Origin: an uncultured Lachnospiraceae bacterium
GTDB lineage: Bacteria; Bacillota; Clostridia; Lachnospirales; Lachnospiraceae
Assembly: GCA_945929965.1 (NCBI GenBank)
Contig: CAMEOT010000006.1
Location: 1 to 64,000 of the forward strand
Reading direction: 5' to 3'
Length of the DNA stretch: 64,000 bases
In this document: positions 35,223 to 45,468 of the stretch, in pieces
Position numbering within the stretch: the stretch's first letter is position 1
Layout of the letters: each line of letters opens with the position of its first letter
Program-made: the position numbers and the translations under genes
Notes under the pieces: model-generated
Seen by the model: only the letters and a program-made list of their open reading frames with translations
Database searches by the model: none
What the model was told of the DNA's origin: nothing

Positions 35223-35268
35223 TTCCTGAAAGCAGTAAATATTAAGCGACTAACTTAATCTTCTGAAG

Positions 35269-35300
35269 TAAGAGGGAACCGGACAAAAGGTTCCCTCTTA
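35269..35300 (+). promoter_or_regulatory. Intercistronic hairpin between SBP and permease genes
   Basis: Perfect 12-bp stem taagagggaacc/ggttccctctta without downstream T-run. Confidence 0.75.
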
Positions 35301-35330
35301 TGTAAGAAAGAAGGGTATGGAGGTATTTCG

Positions 35331-36341
35331 ATGAATGCAGAGACAATGAAGAAAACAAAAAAACCCTTCAGCATGAAAAAATGGGTAAAGAGCAGGAACG
35401 GACAACAGACCATCGTCATCCTGTCCTTCATGATCATTCCCCTGCTTTTGCTGTTCGTGTTCACCTATCTCCCCTTTGGAGAGATGGTAAAATTCAGTTT
35501 TTATAAAATGAAATATGCTACCCCGGTAGACAAAAGACAGTTTGTAGGATTCCAGAATTACATTGATGTATTTAAGAAAGATGAATGCTTCAGCGCTTTG
35601 AAGCTGAGTCTTTATTACATGGCAGGCGCAATGGTGCAGCTGGCACTTGCGTTGTACCTGGCAACGATCCTTAGCTTTAAGACCAAGTTTGGCAATATGT
35701 TCAAGGGATTCATGTTCTTCCCTTATCTGATCAGTGGTATTGCCATTGGATTTATCTTCAAATTCTTCTACACCAGAGGATTTGTATTCGATACAGTATT
35801 ACAGTGGTGTGGATTTAACTTAGAAAGTCTTCCGTTCTGGCTGAAGGACAAGAGCGTTAACAATATCTCTCTGGTGGCTTCCTCGGTATGGCGTTATTAC
35901 GGCAACAACATGGTACTCTTCATCGGTGCCATCATGTCCGTGGACTCCGAGATGTACGAGGCAGCAGAGCTGGACGGTGCCAATAAATTCCAACAATTTA
36001 TACATATTATCTTACCCAGCATTAAGACCATCGTTACGCTGAACGTGATCCTGTCTATCACAGGTTCCCTGAGTGCTTTCGATCCTCCCTACGTTATCAC
36101 CAAGGGTGGCGGCGGAACCGCAACGTATTTCGTATTGATGGATAAGATCGCACATACCAACCAGCAGGTAGGTCTGGCGTCTGCTATGGCGGTGGTGCTG
36201 TTACTGATCATTTTTGCAGCAACAATTTTACAAAAGCTTTTCTTCAAACTGGTATTTAGAAGCTCCGATGCGGATAATGAAGAATATACCAGAAGAAAAC
36301 GGCTCAGAAGAGAGAGAAGATGGAAGAAGGAGGCGGTGTAA
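35331..36341 (+). CDS. Sugar ABC transporter permease (CUT1)
   Basis: EAAELDGANKFQQFIHIILPSIK loop; multiple TM. Confidence 0.93.
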   Translation: MNAETMKKTKKPFSMKKWVKSRNGQQTIVILSFMIIPLLLLFVFTYLPFGEMVKFSFYKMKYATPVDKRQFVGFQNYIDVFKKDECFSALKLSLYYMAGAMVQLALALYLATILSFKTKFGNMFKGFMFFPYLISGIAIGFIFKFFYTRGFVFDTVLQWCGFNLESLPFWLKDKSVNNISLVASSVWRYYGNNMVLFIGAIMSVDSEMYEAAELDGANKFQQFIHIILPSIKTIVTLNVILSITGSLSAFDPPYVITKGGGGTATYFVLMDKIAHTNQQVGLASAMAVVLLLIIFAATILQKLFFKLVFRSSDADNEEYTRRKRLRRERRWKKEAV

Positions 36342-36342
36342 A

Positions 36343-37209
36343 ATGGCAAAGATGAAAACCAACCGCAAACATTACAGCGCAGGCGCTGTCATCTGGATCG
36401 TTATTAAGTATTTTAGTCTGGTATTCTTCTCCTTCGTGGCACTTTTGCCCATCGTATCCTGCGTCATCACGGCGTTCAAGACCGATACAGAGTACCAGAG
36501 TACCAATGTAATGACCCTGCCGGAGAACTGGCTGAACTTCCAGAACTTTATTGACGCTTTTAACCGCGCCAACATGGGCAGAGCATATCTGAATTCAGCG
36601 ATCATTTTGGTATTTGTACTGTTGGGCTCCGTCCTGGTGGGAACACAGCTCGCATATGTACTGAACCGATTCAAGTTCCCCGGCAACGGATTGATCCGCA
36701 GCCTGTTCCTGTTCGCAACCCTCCTTCCCGGAATTGCTATGCAGGTATCTGTGTACCAGATCATGAGTAACCTTGGATTTATCAATCATCTGTATGGTTA
36801 TATCATTATGAGTATGGGTACGGATGTTATCTCCATCTACATCTTTATCCAGTTCATGGAAAATATTTCGGTGTCGTTGGATGAATCCGCATTTATCGAC
36901 GGAGCCTCCTACTTTACCATTTACTGGAAGATCATTCTTCCGCTTCTGAAGCCCGCTATCGTAACTTCGATGGTGCTTAAGGGAGTAGGCGTATATAACG
37001 AGTATTATTGCGCCAGTCTGTATCTGCAGGACAAGAGGACTCTCGGTGTGGTAGCAACCTCCCTGTATACCTTCACCGGACCTCTTGGAAGCAAATACAA
37101 TCTGATCTGTGCAGGTGTACTGATGTCTCTGCTGCCTGCCCTGATCGTATTCCTGCTCTGTCAGAAACAGATCTACAGTGGAATCACCTCCGGCGCTGTC
37201 AAAGGTTAA
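36343..37209 (+). CDS. Sugar ABC transporter permease (CUT1)
   Basis: DESAFIDGASYFTIYWKIILPLLKPAI; start trimmed to MAKMKTN. Confidence 0.93.
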   Translation: MAKMKTNRKHYSAGAVIWIVIKYFSLVFFSFVALLPIVSCVITAFKTDTEYQSTNVMTLPENWLNFQNFIDAFNRANMGRAYLNSAIILVFVLLGSVLVGTQLAYVLNRFKFPGNGLIRSLFLFATLLPGIAMQVSVYQIMSNLGFINHLYGYIIMSMGTDVISIYIFIQFMENISVSLDESAFIDGASYFTIYWKIILPLLKPAIVTSMVLKGVGVYNEYYCASLYLQDKRTLGVVATSLYTFTGPLGSKYNLICAGVLMSLLPALIVFLLCQKQIYSGITSGAVKG

Positions 37210-37229
37210 TACAAAGGAGAGTGCGGAAC

Positions 37230-38414
37230 ATGATGAACACAGAAACAATGAAAATGCGGGAAGAAATTAAAAACCACCTGACAGAAGGGATCATTCCCTT
37301 CTGGAAAGGAATGAGAGATGACGAGTTCGGCGGCTATTACGGCTACCTGGATTATGATCTGAAGCTGGATAAAAAAGCAGAAAAGGGCTGTATCCTGAAC
37401 AGCAGGATCACCTGGTTCTTCTCCAATGCTTATACTCTTTTGAAGGATGAGAGCCTGTTGGACGAAGCAAAGCATGGCTACGCTTTTCTGAAAGACTATT
37501 GTCTGGACAAAGAATACGGCGGAATCTACTGGTCCTTAAATTACGACGGAACACCGAAGGATACTACAAAGCATACGTACAATCAGGCATTCTGCATTTA
37601 TGCACTGTCCTCTTATTATGAGGCAAGCGGTGACGCAGAAGCCCTGGAGCTGGCGAAAAAGCTGTTTACTCTGATTGAGACTACGTGTATGGATGAGGTG
37701 GGATATCTGGAAGCATTCACCAGAGACTTTAAACCGGAATCCAATGAGAAATTGTCGGAGAACGGTGTCCTGGCAGACAAGACCATGAACACCCTGCTTC
37801 ATGTATTTGAAGCTTACACGGAGCTGTACCGTGTATCCGGTGATCTGAAGGTGAAAAGACGTCTTTTGTGGATCATGGATCTCTTCGGGGAGAAGATTTA
37901 TAATCCGGAGCTTCACAGACAGGAAGTATTTTTTGACAAGCATTATAATAGTATTCTGGATCTGCATTCCTATGGTCACGACATCGAGACCGCCTGGCTG
38001 ATCGACAGAGGCTGCAAGGTACTGGATGATCCGGAACTGACGCAGAAGATGTATGTCATCACCAAAGACCTGACCGCGCAGATCTATAAGGTGGCATTTG
38101 ACGGACACTCTCTCGCAAACGAATGTGACAGAGGTGTCGTGAATGTACACAGAATCTGGTGGGTACAGGCAGAGACTGTGATCGGTTTCTTAAACGGCTA
38201 CGAAAAAGAACCGGAGAAGATGGAGTATCTGGAAGCTGCTGAGAAGGAATGGGCATTTATCCGGGATCATGTGATCGATAAGAGAGCCGGTTCCGAATGG
38301 TTCTGGGAAGTGGATCCGGAAGGCAATCCGTACCCCGGCCGTCCTATCGTGGAGCCTTGGAAGTGCCCTTACCATAACGGCAGAATGTGCATGGAGGTTA
38401 TGAAGAGATGTTAG
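37230..38414 (+). CDS. AGE-family epimerase (cellobiose/mannobiose 2-epimerase-like)
   Basis: [61 protein letters not shown]. Confidence 0.9.
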   Translation: MMNTETMKMREEIKNHLTEGIIPFWKGMRDDEFGGYYGYLDYDLKLDKKAEKGCILNSRITWFFSNAYTLLKDESLLDEAKHGYAFLKDYCLDKEYGGIYWSLNYDGTPKDTTKHTYNQAFCIYALSSYYEASGDAEALELAKKLFTLIETTCMDEVGYLEAFTRDFKPESNEKLSENGVLADKTMNTLLHVFEAYTELYRVSGDLKVKRRLLWIMDLFGEKIYNPELHRQEVFFDKHYNSILDLHSYGHDIETAWLIDRGCKVLDDPELTQKMYVITKDLTAQIYKVAFDGHSLANECDRGVVNVHRIWWVQAETVIGFLNGYEKEPEKMEYLEAAEKEWAFIRDHVIDKRAGSEWFWEVDPEGNPYPGRPIVEPWKCPYHNGRMCMEVMKRC

Positions 38415-39583
38415 AGCGTTATTACATAGAGAAAGAGAAGCAGGAGAAATTGCTTTCCCGTAAAAACATAAAGTCCGATTTCTACAACGGTATTTATGAC
38501 CGTTATGAATATCCGGTTCTGACCAGAGAACATATTCCCCTGACCTGGAGATATGATCTCAACCCCGAGACCAACCCTTATTTCATGGAGCGTCTGGGGA
38601 TCAATGCGGTCATGAATTCCGGAGCCATTGAATTAAACGGCAAGTATTATCTGGTAGCCCGTATCGAAGGCAACGACAGAAAGTCCTTCTTCGGTGTGGC
38701 AGAGAGTGACAACGGTATCGATGGATTCCGTTTCTGGGATTACCCCATTTTACTGGATGATACCTGCCCGGAAGAGACCAATGTCTATGACATGCGTCTC
38801 ACCAAGCACGAAGATGGTTACATCTATGGTGTGTTCTGCTCCGAGAGCAAGGATACCTCCGTAAATGATCTGTCCGCAGCAGTAGCGGCTGCAGGCATTG
38901 TAAGAACTAAAGACTTAAAACACTGGGAGAGACTGGAGAATTTAAAGACCCTTCGTTCTCCCCAGCAGAGAAATGTGGTGCTGCATCCGGAATTTGTAGA
39001 CGGCAAATATGCTTTCTATACCAGACCGATGGATGACTTCATCGAGACCGGAAGCGGCGGAGGAATCGGTTTCGGACTGTGTGATGATATTACCCATGCA
39101 GTGATCGACGAAGAGCGTATGACCAGTCTGCGGAAATATCACACCATTACCGAGGCGAAAAACGGTGCGGGAGCTACCCCCATCAAGACAGACAGAGGTT
39201 GGATACATATCGCACATGGAGTACGTAATACCGCAGCCGGTTTACGTTACGTTATTTATGCTTTTGCCACGGACTTAAAAGACCCGGCAAAAGTGATTGC
39301 AGAGCCTTCGGGTCTGCTGATCGGTCCCAGAGGGGAAGAGAGAGTGGGAGATGTTTCAAACGTAGTATTTACCAATGGCGCAATCGCAAATGAGAAGGGG
39401 GAAGTTTTTATCTACTATGCATCCAGCGATACCCGCATGCATGTGGCAACGACTACCATAGATAAGCTTGTGGATTATGTATTCCACACCCCTTCCGATC
39501 CCGGAAGAAGCGTGGAGTGTGTGGCACAGAGATGTGAACTCATCCGCAGAAATGAAGAGTTCTTAAAACAGGAAGCAAGATAA
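38408..39583 (+). CDS. GH130 phosphorylase (4-O-beta-mannosyl-glucose phosphorylase-like)
   Basis: GH130-type sequence: [12 protein letters not shown]-like [49 protein letters not shown]. Confidence 0.88.
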   Translation: MLERYYIEKEKQEKLLSRKNIKSDFYNGIYDRYEYPVLTREHIPLTWRYDLNPETNPYFMERLGINAVMNSGAIELNGKYYLVARIEGNDRKSFFGVAESDNGIDGFRFWDYPILLDDTCPEETNVYDMRLTKHEDGYIYGVFCSESKDTSVNDLSAAVAAAGIVRTKDLKHWERLENLKTLRSPQQRNVVLHPEFVDGKYAFYTRPMDDFIETGSGGGIGFGLCDDITHAVIDEERMTSLRKYHTITEAKNGAGATPIKTDRGWIHIAHGVRNTAAGLRYVIYAFATDLKDPAKVIAEPSGLLIGPRGEERVGDVSNVVFTNGAIANEKGEVFIYYASSDTRMHVATTTIDKLVDYVFHTPSDPGRSVECVAQRCELIRRNEEFLKQEAR

Positions 39584-39608
39584 ATAACGCAGAAATGAGG
39601 TAACTCGA

Positions 39609-40631
39609 ATGAGCAAAGTTAAGATGATCAGCCCTGCAGTACCTAATGTACCCTGGCAGGATAAACCCGAAGGCCATACCGGAGCACCGGTATGGAGATA
39701 TAGTGAAAATCCTATCATTGGCAGAAACCCCGTAGAAGGAGTAGCCAGAATCTTCAACAGTGCGGTAATGCCCTATGGCGATGAATTTATTGGCGTGTTC
39801 CGCGGTGAACAGGTCAACGGTATTCCCTATATTTATTTAGGACGCAGCAAGGATGCTATCCACTGGGATTTTGATAAGAATAAGATTCAGTTCGTAGATG
39901 AAGAAGGCAAGCCTTTCATGCCGATTTACGCATATGATCCCAGACTGGTAAAGGTAGAAGATACCTACTATATCATCTGGTGTCAGGATTTCTATGGCGC
40001 AGCCATCGGTATTGCGAAAACCACGGATTTCAAGACATTCACCAGAATCGAGAATCCGTTCCTTCCCTTTAACCGTAACGCCGTACTGTTCCCCAGAAAA
40101 GTACATGGCAATTTCATGATGCTGTCCCGCCCTTCCGACAGTGGACATACGCCTTTCGGTGACATCTTTGTCAGTGAGAGCCCCGATATGGTATTCTGGG
40201 GCAAACATAGACACGTGATGGCAAAATCTTCCGAATGGTGGGAATCTCTGAAGATCGGTGGCGGAGCGGCACCTATTGAGACCTCCGAAGGATGGCTGTT
40301 ATTCTACCATGGTGTCAGCGGAACCTGTAACGGTTATGTCTATTCCATAGGTGGAGCAATCTTAGATATTGACAACCCGTCCATCGTAAAATATCGTTGC
40401 GAGAATTTCCTTCTGACTCCCGAAGAATGGTATGAAGAGAGAGGATTCGTGCCGAATGTATGCTTCCCCTGCGCTACCATCCATGATTCCGAGAGTGGCA
40501 GGATCGCCATTTACTATGGCGCAGCAGACAGTTATGTAGGACTGGCATTCACGACCATTGACGAAGTGGTTGACTATATTAAAGAACACAGCGTGGTCAG
40601 CACAAGTGATACGGAAGAAGGCAGAAGATAG
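39609..40631 (+). CDS. GH130 phosphorylase (beta-1,4-mannooligosaccharide phosphorylase-like)
   Basis: GVARIFNSAVMPYGDEFIGVFRGEQ; YDPRLVKVEDTYYIIWCQDFYG. Confidence 0.9.
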   Translation: MSKVKMISPAVPNVPWQDKPEGHTGAPVWRYSENPIIGRNPVEGVARIFNSAVMPYGDEFIGVFRGEQVNGIPYIYLGRSKDAIHWDFDKNKIQFVDEEGKPFMPIYAYDPRLVKVEDTYYIIWCQDFYGAAIGIAKTTDFKTFTRIENPFLPFNRNAVLFPRKVHGNFMMLSRPSDSGHTPFGDIFVSESPDMVFWGKHRHVMAKSSEWWESLKIGGGAAPIETSEGWLLFYHGVSGTCNGYVYSIGGAILDIDNPSIVKYRCENFLLTPEEWYEERGFVPNVCFPCATIHDSESGRIAIYYGAADSYVGLAFTTIDEVVDYIKEHSVVSTSDTEEGRR

Positions 40632-40635
40632 AATC

Positions 40636-40662
40636 AAAGGGCCCGCGGAGAGCGGGTCCTTT
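40636..40662 (+). terminator. Weak terminator/attenuator-like hairpin between GH130 and the GGDEF-SGNH gene
   Basis: aaagggcccgc-ggaga-gcgggtccttt with short T-rich tail. Confidence 0.55.
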
Positions 40663-40681
40663 GCGGTTTTGGAGACAGCGT

Positions 40682-43450
40682 ATGATGGAAAAAGAGGAAT
40701 TATATGCCAGAATCGAAGAACTGGAAAGAGAACTGGCAGAAGAACGTATCAGGAGGAAGATTACCGAGGACAATTCCGACTGTGCGCTGTGGGAGTATGA
40801 AATTGCAACAAAAAGATATGTGCTTTCGAGAAAACTCGGGGGAAAATGGAGCACAACAAATATGGTCATCGAAAATTATCAGGAGCAGATGCACAAATGG
40901 GGATTTGTACATCCGGATGACTGGTCTGCTTTTGATGCCTTTTGTGAGGCAATGGACCGCGGCGATGAGCATATTTCCTATGAAGTCAGACAAGTCAGTG
41001 ATGAATCGGTATTTGTCTGGTTCCGTTATGTAGGGATTCCGGTCTATGATAAGGATCATAAGCCATATAAGATCATGGGGAAGACGCTTGATATTACAGG
41101 AGAAAAAAAGAACCAGGAGCTGCTGGAACAGAAGGCAGAGAGGGACTCCCTGACAGATCTGTACAATAAGGCGAAAATGCGTAAGCTGGTGGAAAAGCAT
41201 ATCCAGCAGGCCGATGACACAGAAGGAGCTTTTCTCATCATTGATATTGATGACTTTAAAACGATCAATGACACTTGCGGACATTTATACGGTGATGAAG
41301 TATTGATCAAAATTGCCAATACGATTTTGATCAGTGCAGGCATGGAGGATTATGCAGGCCGCATCGGTGGAGATGAGTTTTGTGTATTCTGCCGTGGGAA
41401 AAATGTGGGACAGCATGCTGTGGAGACAGCAGAGAGAATATCCCGTATGGCGGATCAGATCCAGCTGTCAGGCAGACGAGTGACTTTAAGTATGGGAATC
41501 TCCCGATATCCGGAGGATGCTTCCTCTTATGAGGAACTGTATCAAAAAGCGGATCAGGCGCTGTACCGGGTAAAACGAAGCGGCAAAAATGCATTCAGCG
41601 TGTACGACAAGAACTATAATTATGTCGATTATACCTTAGAACGGAAAGGAACAGACCGGGAGACCGGTCTCTGGCAGGAGCTGGAGAAATATTATAAAGG
41701 ACGTCAGTGGACAGAAACGGAAAGCGAAATTCTGTCTACTATGACGCGGATGATGGAAAGCTATCTGAACCATGAAGAATATGCAGGGAATGTCAGGGAG
41801 CGGGAAAAGGATACAGAAAAGGATACAGAAAAGCCGGAACCGGACATTGCCGGAATGGAGACAACGGAAAGTTTTTCGATAAAACTGGAACAGATCCTGC
41901 CCTGGCAGGACGGTCAGTATGCAGAGGTATTTCTGGGCATCCGGGATTACGATGAGATTTCCGCGAAGATGAGTGAGGAAGTGAAAAACAGCCTTCTGTA
42001 CCATCTGGGGACACATATTCAAAAGCACCTGAAAGGACAGGAAATGGTGTGTCATTTGAAAAAGGATGAGTTCCTATTGCTATTGGATAATCATGTGGAA
42101 GCAGCACCGGAGAAGATCGGTCACATTATGATCATGTTTGAAGCCATGATCGGGGATAAATATCCGGATGTTCCCATCAAGCTTTACGGTGGAATTTATT
42201 ATCTGGAATCCAGGGGATACCGTCCGGAAGAGATTTTCCGGATCAGCAAGACATTGAAAAACAAGGCAAAGCGTTATTGCACCGTGGAAAACAGTATTTA
42301 TGAAAACCGAAAAAGTGCGGGAAATGTTATTGATAAAGAGGCCGGTATACTGAACAGGGGGAATCTGACGCGGCTGAAGAGCTTCCTGAACCGTGCAGCC
42401 AAAGGGGAGAGATTGACGGTGGGATTCATCGGCGGATCCATCACGCAGGGATTCGCAGCGACGGAGCCGGATCAATGCTATGCTGCAAGAACTGTTGCAT
42501 GGCTTCGGAAAGTGTTCCCCAATACGGAATTCGATTACGTGAATGCGGGAATCGGAGCTACCAATTCCCAGTTTGGTGCGGCGAGAGTGCAGGAGGACCT
42601 GCTGCGCAGACTGCCGGATCTGGTCATGGTGGAGTTCTCTGTGAATGATCACTGCACACCCCATGATATGGAGACGTATGAAGGACTCATACGGCAGATT
42701 TACGGCAGCAGAAGCTGTCCTGCAATGGTATTGTTGCACAGTGTTTATTATGATACCGGTAAAAGTGCGGCATACTATCATGCGCAGATCGGGAGACATT
42801 ATGATCTGCCCTGCATCAGCATGCAGAACAGCATCTATCCCGCTGTGGCGGCCGGAAGACTGCCGGCAGAGAAGATTACGGCAGATTTCCTTCATCCCAA
42901 TGATCTTGGGCATGAATTCATGGCATCTGTGATCACGAATTTCCTGGAAATGGTAATCCATGATAAGACGGTAGAGCAGCGGGAGATTTTCCCGGTCCCG
43001 CTGACAGAGAATGCCTATGAGCATTGCGTGAGACTACAATATTTTAATTCCACACCGGAGAAGAGCGGTTTTGAAGAAGATATGACACCGCAGAGAGACA
43101 TCACGGATATTTTCCGTAACGGATGGAGCGCCGGTGAAAAAGGAGCTTATCTGGAGTTCGCTTTTCGGGGAACCGGTGTCGCCGTGCAATACCGCCGAGT
43201 GAAGGACGGACCTGCACCCATTGCCACGGCAGTGGTGGATGAGAACCCTGAGACGGCGTGCGTGTTGGACGGAACCTTCGATGAGACCTGGGGAGACAAA
43301 ATGCAGCTGACAACGGTGGCAGAGCACCTGCCTTATGGGAAACACCAGGTACGTGTGGAGATCACGGAGACCCATGCGGAAGACAAGGCAGAGTTCTATC
43401 TGGTGTCGGTGATCGTGTCCGGGGTGAGGGAAGAAGGTAACACGAAATGA
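40682..43450 (+). CDS. Fusion protein: PAS-like - GGDEF - degenerate GGDEF-like - SGNH/CE17-like acetylesterase - C-terminal beta-sandwich
   Basis: GRIGGDEFCVFCRG; HLKKDEFLLLL; LTVGFIGGSITQGFAATEPDQCYAART; VMVEFSVND; DFLHPNDLGHEFMA, all in one uninterrupted frame. Confidence 0.88.
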   Translation: MMEKEELYARIEELERELAEERIRRKITEDNSDCALWEYEIATKRYVLSRKLGGKWSTTNMVIENYQEQMHKWGFVHPDDWSAFDAFCEAMDRGDEHISYEVRQVSDESVFVWFRYVGIPVYDKDHKPYKIMGKTLDITGEKKNQELLEQKAERDSLTDLYNKAKMRKLVEKHIQQADDTEGAFLIIDIDDFKTINDTCGHLYGDEVLIKIANTILISAGMEDYAGRIGGDEFCVFCRGKNVGQHAVETAERISRMADQIQLSGRRVTLSMGISRYPEDASSYEELYQKADQALYRVKRSGKNAFSVYDKNYNYVDYTLERKGTDRETGLWQELEKYYKGRQWTETESEILSTMTRMMESYLNHEEYAGNVREREKDTEKDTEKPEPDIAGMETTESFSIKLEQILPWQDGQYAEVFLGIRDYDEISAKMSEEVKNSLLYHLGTHIQKHLKGQEMVCHLKKDEFLLLLDNHVEAAPEKIGHIMIMFEAMIGDKYPDVPIKLYGGIYYLESRGYRPEEIFRISKTLKNKAKRYCTVENSIYENRKSAGNVIDKEAGILNRGNLTRLKSFLNRAAKGERLTVGFIGGSITQGFAATEPDQCYAARTVAWLRKVFPNTEFDYVNAGIGATNSQFGAARVQEDLLRRLPDLVMVEFSVNDHCTPHDMETYEGLIRQIYGSRSCPAMVLLHSVYYDTGKSAAYYHAQIGRHYDLPCISMQNSIYPAVAAGRLPAEKITADFLHPNDLGHEFMASVITNFLEMVIHDKTVEQREIFPVPLTENAYEHCVRLQYFNSTPEKSGFEEDMTPQRDITDIFRNGWSAGEKGAYLEFAFRGTGVAVQYRRVKDGPAPIATAVVDENPETACVLDGTFDETWGDKMQLTTVAEHLPYGKHQVRVEITETHAEDKAEFYLVSVIVSGVREEGNTK

Positions 43451-43530
43451 TTGACAGCACCGCAATGTTGAGCTATTAGTATAAATAAAAATGTATCACG
43501 GACAGATTCAAAGAAAGCAGGAACAGGAGC

Positions 43531-44466
43531 ATGAATAAAGATATTATATTTTTAAATCCGGTGTGTACTCACAACATCTGGGGCGGCACCCGACTGAACA
43601 GAGAATTCGGTTACCCCATTGAGGGAGATGACATCGGGGAGTGCTGGGGCATCAGCGCCCATCCGAGTGGAGATGGTACCGTGAGAAACGGAGTCTTTCA
43701 GGGAATGAAGCTGTCAGAACTGTGGGAGAAGCACCCCAAGCTGTTCGGAGACGCGGGAATGGATCGTTTTCCGCTGCTGGTCAAGATCATTGATGCGAAG
43801 GACGACCTCAGCATTCAGGTACATCCGGATGATGCGTATGCGAAGGTTCATGAGAACGGATCCCTGGGTAAGACCGAGTGCTGGTTCATCCTGGATTGTA
43901 AGGAGAATGCTACGCTGGTAGCCGGACACAATGCGAAGACGAAGGAAGAACTGGAGCAGATGATCCATGAGGGCAGATGGAAGGAGTTCATCCGTGAGAT
44001 CCCCATTAAGCCCGGGGATTTCATCCAGATCGATCCCGGTACCGTGCATGCCATCAAGGGAGGAACTCTTCTGTTAGAGACCCAGCAGAGCAGCGATATT
44101 ACTTATCGTGTGTATGATTACGACAGATTGAGCAACGGCAAGTCCCGACAGTTACACATCGCACAGAGTATTGATGTGATCACGGTTCCCGCAAAATCCG
44201 TGGACAACAGTGTGGTGCATACCGAGAAGAAGGATGATGCCATTCAGCAGCTGATCCGGTGCCCTTACTACACCGTATATCGTATTGATGTGGAGCATCG
44301 CGTGGAGACCTGGCAGGATAAGCCTTTCATCCTCATGAGCGTGGTAGAAGGCGAAGGCACCCTGAATGGTACTCATTTAAAAAAGGGCGATCACCTGATC
44401 CTGCCCGATGGCTATGGAAAGGTAGAGTTACAAGGCAGGATGCAGATTATTGCATCCACTATTTGA
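43531..44466 (+). CDS. manA: Mannose-6-phosphate isomerase, class I
   Basis: NIWGGTRLNREFGYP; LLVKIIDAKDDLSIQVHPDD; GKTECWFIL; PGTVHAI. Confidence 0.95.
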   Translation: MNKDIIFLNPVCTHNIWGGTRLNREFGYPIEGDDIGECWGISAHPSGDGTVRNGVFQGMKLSELWEKHPKLFGDAGMDRFPLLVKIIDAKDDLSIQVHPDDAYAKVHENGSLGKTECWFILDCKENATLVAGHNAKTKEELEQMIHEGRWKEFIREIPIKPGDFIQIDPGTVHAIKGGTLLLETQQSSDITYRVYDYDRLSNGKSRQLHIAQSIDVITVPAKSVDNSVVHTEKKDDAIQQLIRCPYYTVYRIDVEHRVETWQDKPFILMSVVEGEGTLNGTHLKKGDHLILPDGYGKVELQGRMQIIASTI

Positions 44467-44494
44467 TCTATACTTTAATCAATCTACGCAACAG

Positions 44495-44534
44495 ACAGTC
44501 CCTTTGCATTTCGGAGCAGGGGGGCTGTTTTTTG
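44495..44534 (+). terminator. Terminator after manA
   Basis: acagtccc...ggggggctgt followed by TTTTTT. Confidence 0.8.
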
Positions 44535-44682
44535 TTATACTTGACTAAAAAATATGGTTGTGGCAGTAACTATTGTAAGATATAATACATTTTGGGAGAG
44601 AATTTCTGAGAAGGTCTTATAGAAAGGAATAGGACCTTATGCATAATACACTGAAAAAGAGCTGTAGATAGAAGGAATAAAA

Positions 44683-45420
44683 ATGGATACCATCAGAGGT
44701 AAATTTTTGAAGCAACATTTACTCTCAGACGAGTTTTTGGATCTGATCGAGAAGAATAAGCGCCCCATGGACGAGCTGATGTCTTATTATCAGTGTGCCA
44801 TCATGGAGGTAGAGACGAAATTTAAAGTATTGAATCAGGAATATTCTCTGGAATATGACCGTAATCCCATTGAGGGCATCAAGACCAGAGTGAAGTCCTA
44901 CGACAGTATCCTTAGGAAGATCCGCCGGAAAAATATTCCCATGACGTTGGAAGGCATTGAGGAGAATATCCGTGACATCGCCGGTGTCCGGGTCATCTGT
45001 TCGTTTCCGGATGATATTTATGAATTGGCGGAGAGCTTTTTACGTCAGGATGACATTACCCTGATCGAGCGCAAGGATTATATAAAGAATCCTAAGGAGA
45101 GCGGTTACCGCAGCCTCCATCTGATCGTGCAGGTGCCGATCTTTTTACAGAATACGAAGAAACTGGTCTATGTGGAAGTGCAGTTCCGTACGATAGCCAT
45201 GGATTTCTGGGCGAGCCTGGAGCACAAGCTGCAGTATAAGAAAAACATTCCGGAAAGTCAGTCGAAGTTTTTAAAGGATGAGCTGTATGACTGTGCACAG
45301 CAGAGCGCAGCGCTGGATAAGCGGATGCAGAATATCCGGAATGTCATTGCGGAGAGTGAGACCGCAGAAGAGGAGAAACAGGATTTCCTGCCGATCTTTT
45401 TGCGGGAAAACAAAGGGTAA
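44683..45420 (+). CDS. Small alarmone synthetase (RelQ/YjbM-like GTP pyrophosphokinase)
   Basis: RVKSYDSILRKIRRKNI; DIAGVRVICSFPDDIY; YIKNPKESGYRSLHLIVQVP; VEVQFRTIAMDFWASLEHKLQYKK. Confidence 0.92.
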   Translation: MDTIRGKFLKQHLLSDEFLDLIEKNKRPMDELMSYYQCAIMEVETKFKVLNQEYSLEYDRNPIEGIKTRVKSYDSILRKIRRKNIPMTLEGIEENIRDIAGVRVICSFPDDIYELAESFLRQDDITLIERKDYIKNPKESGYRSLHLIVQVPIFLQNTKKLVYVEVQFRTIAMDFWASLEHKLQYKKNIPESQSKFLKDELYDCAQQSAALDKRMQNIRNVIAESETAEEEKQDFLPIFLRENKG

Positions 45421-45468
45421 TTACGTAGCCTGAAGGTATGTAGATGATGGAAAGGCGAGAAGAATTGT

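Noticed and set aside
42080-43024. 314-aa antisense ORF opposite the GGDEF-SGNH gene
   Set aside because: The sense frame carries clear catalytic motifs; antisense frame has none.
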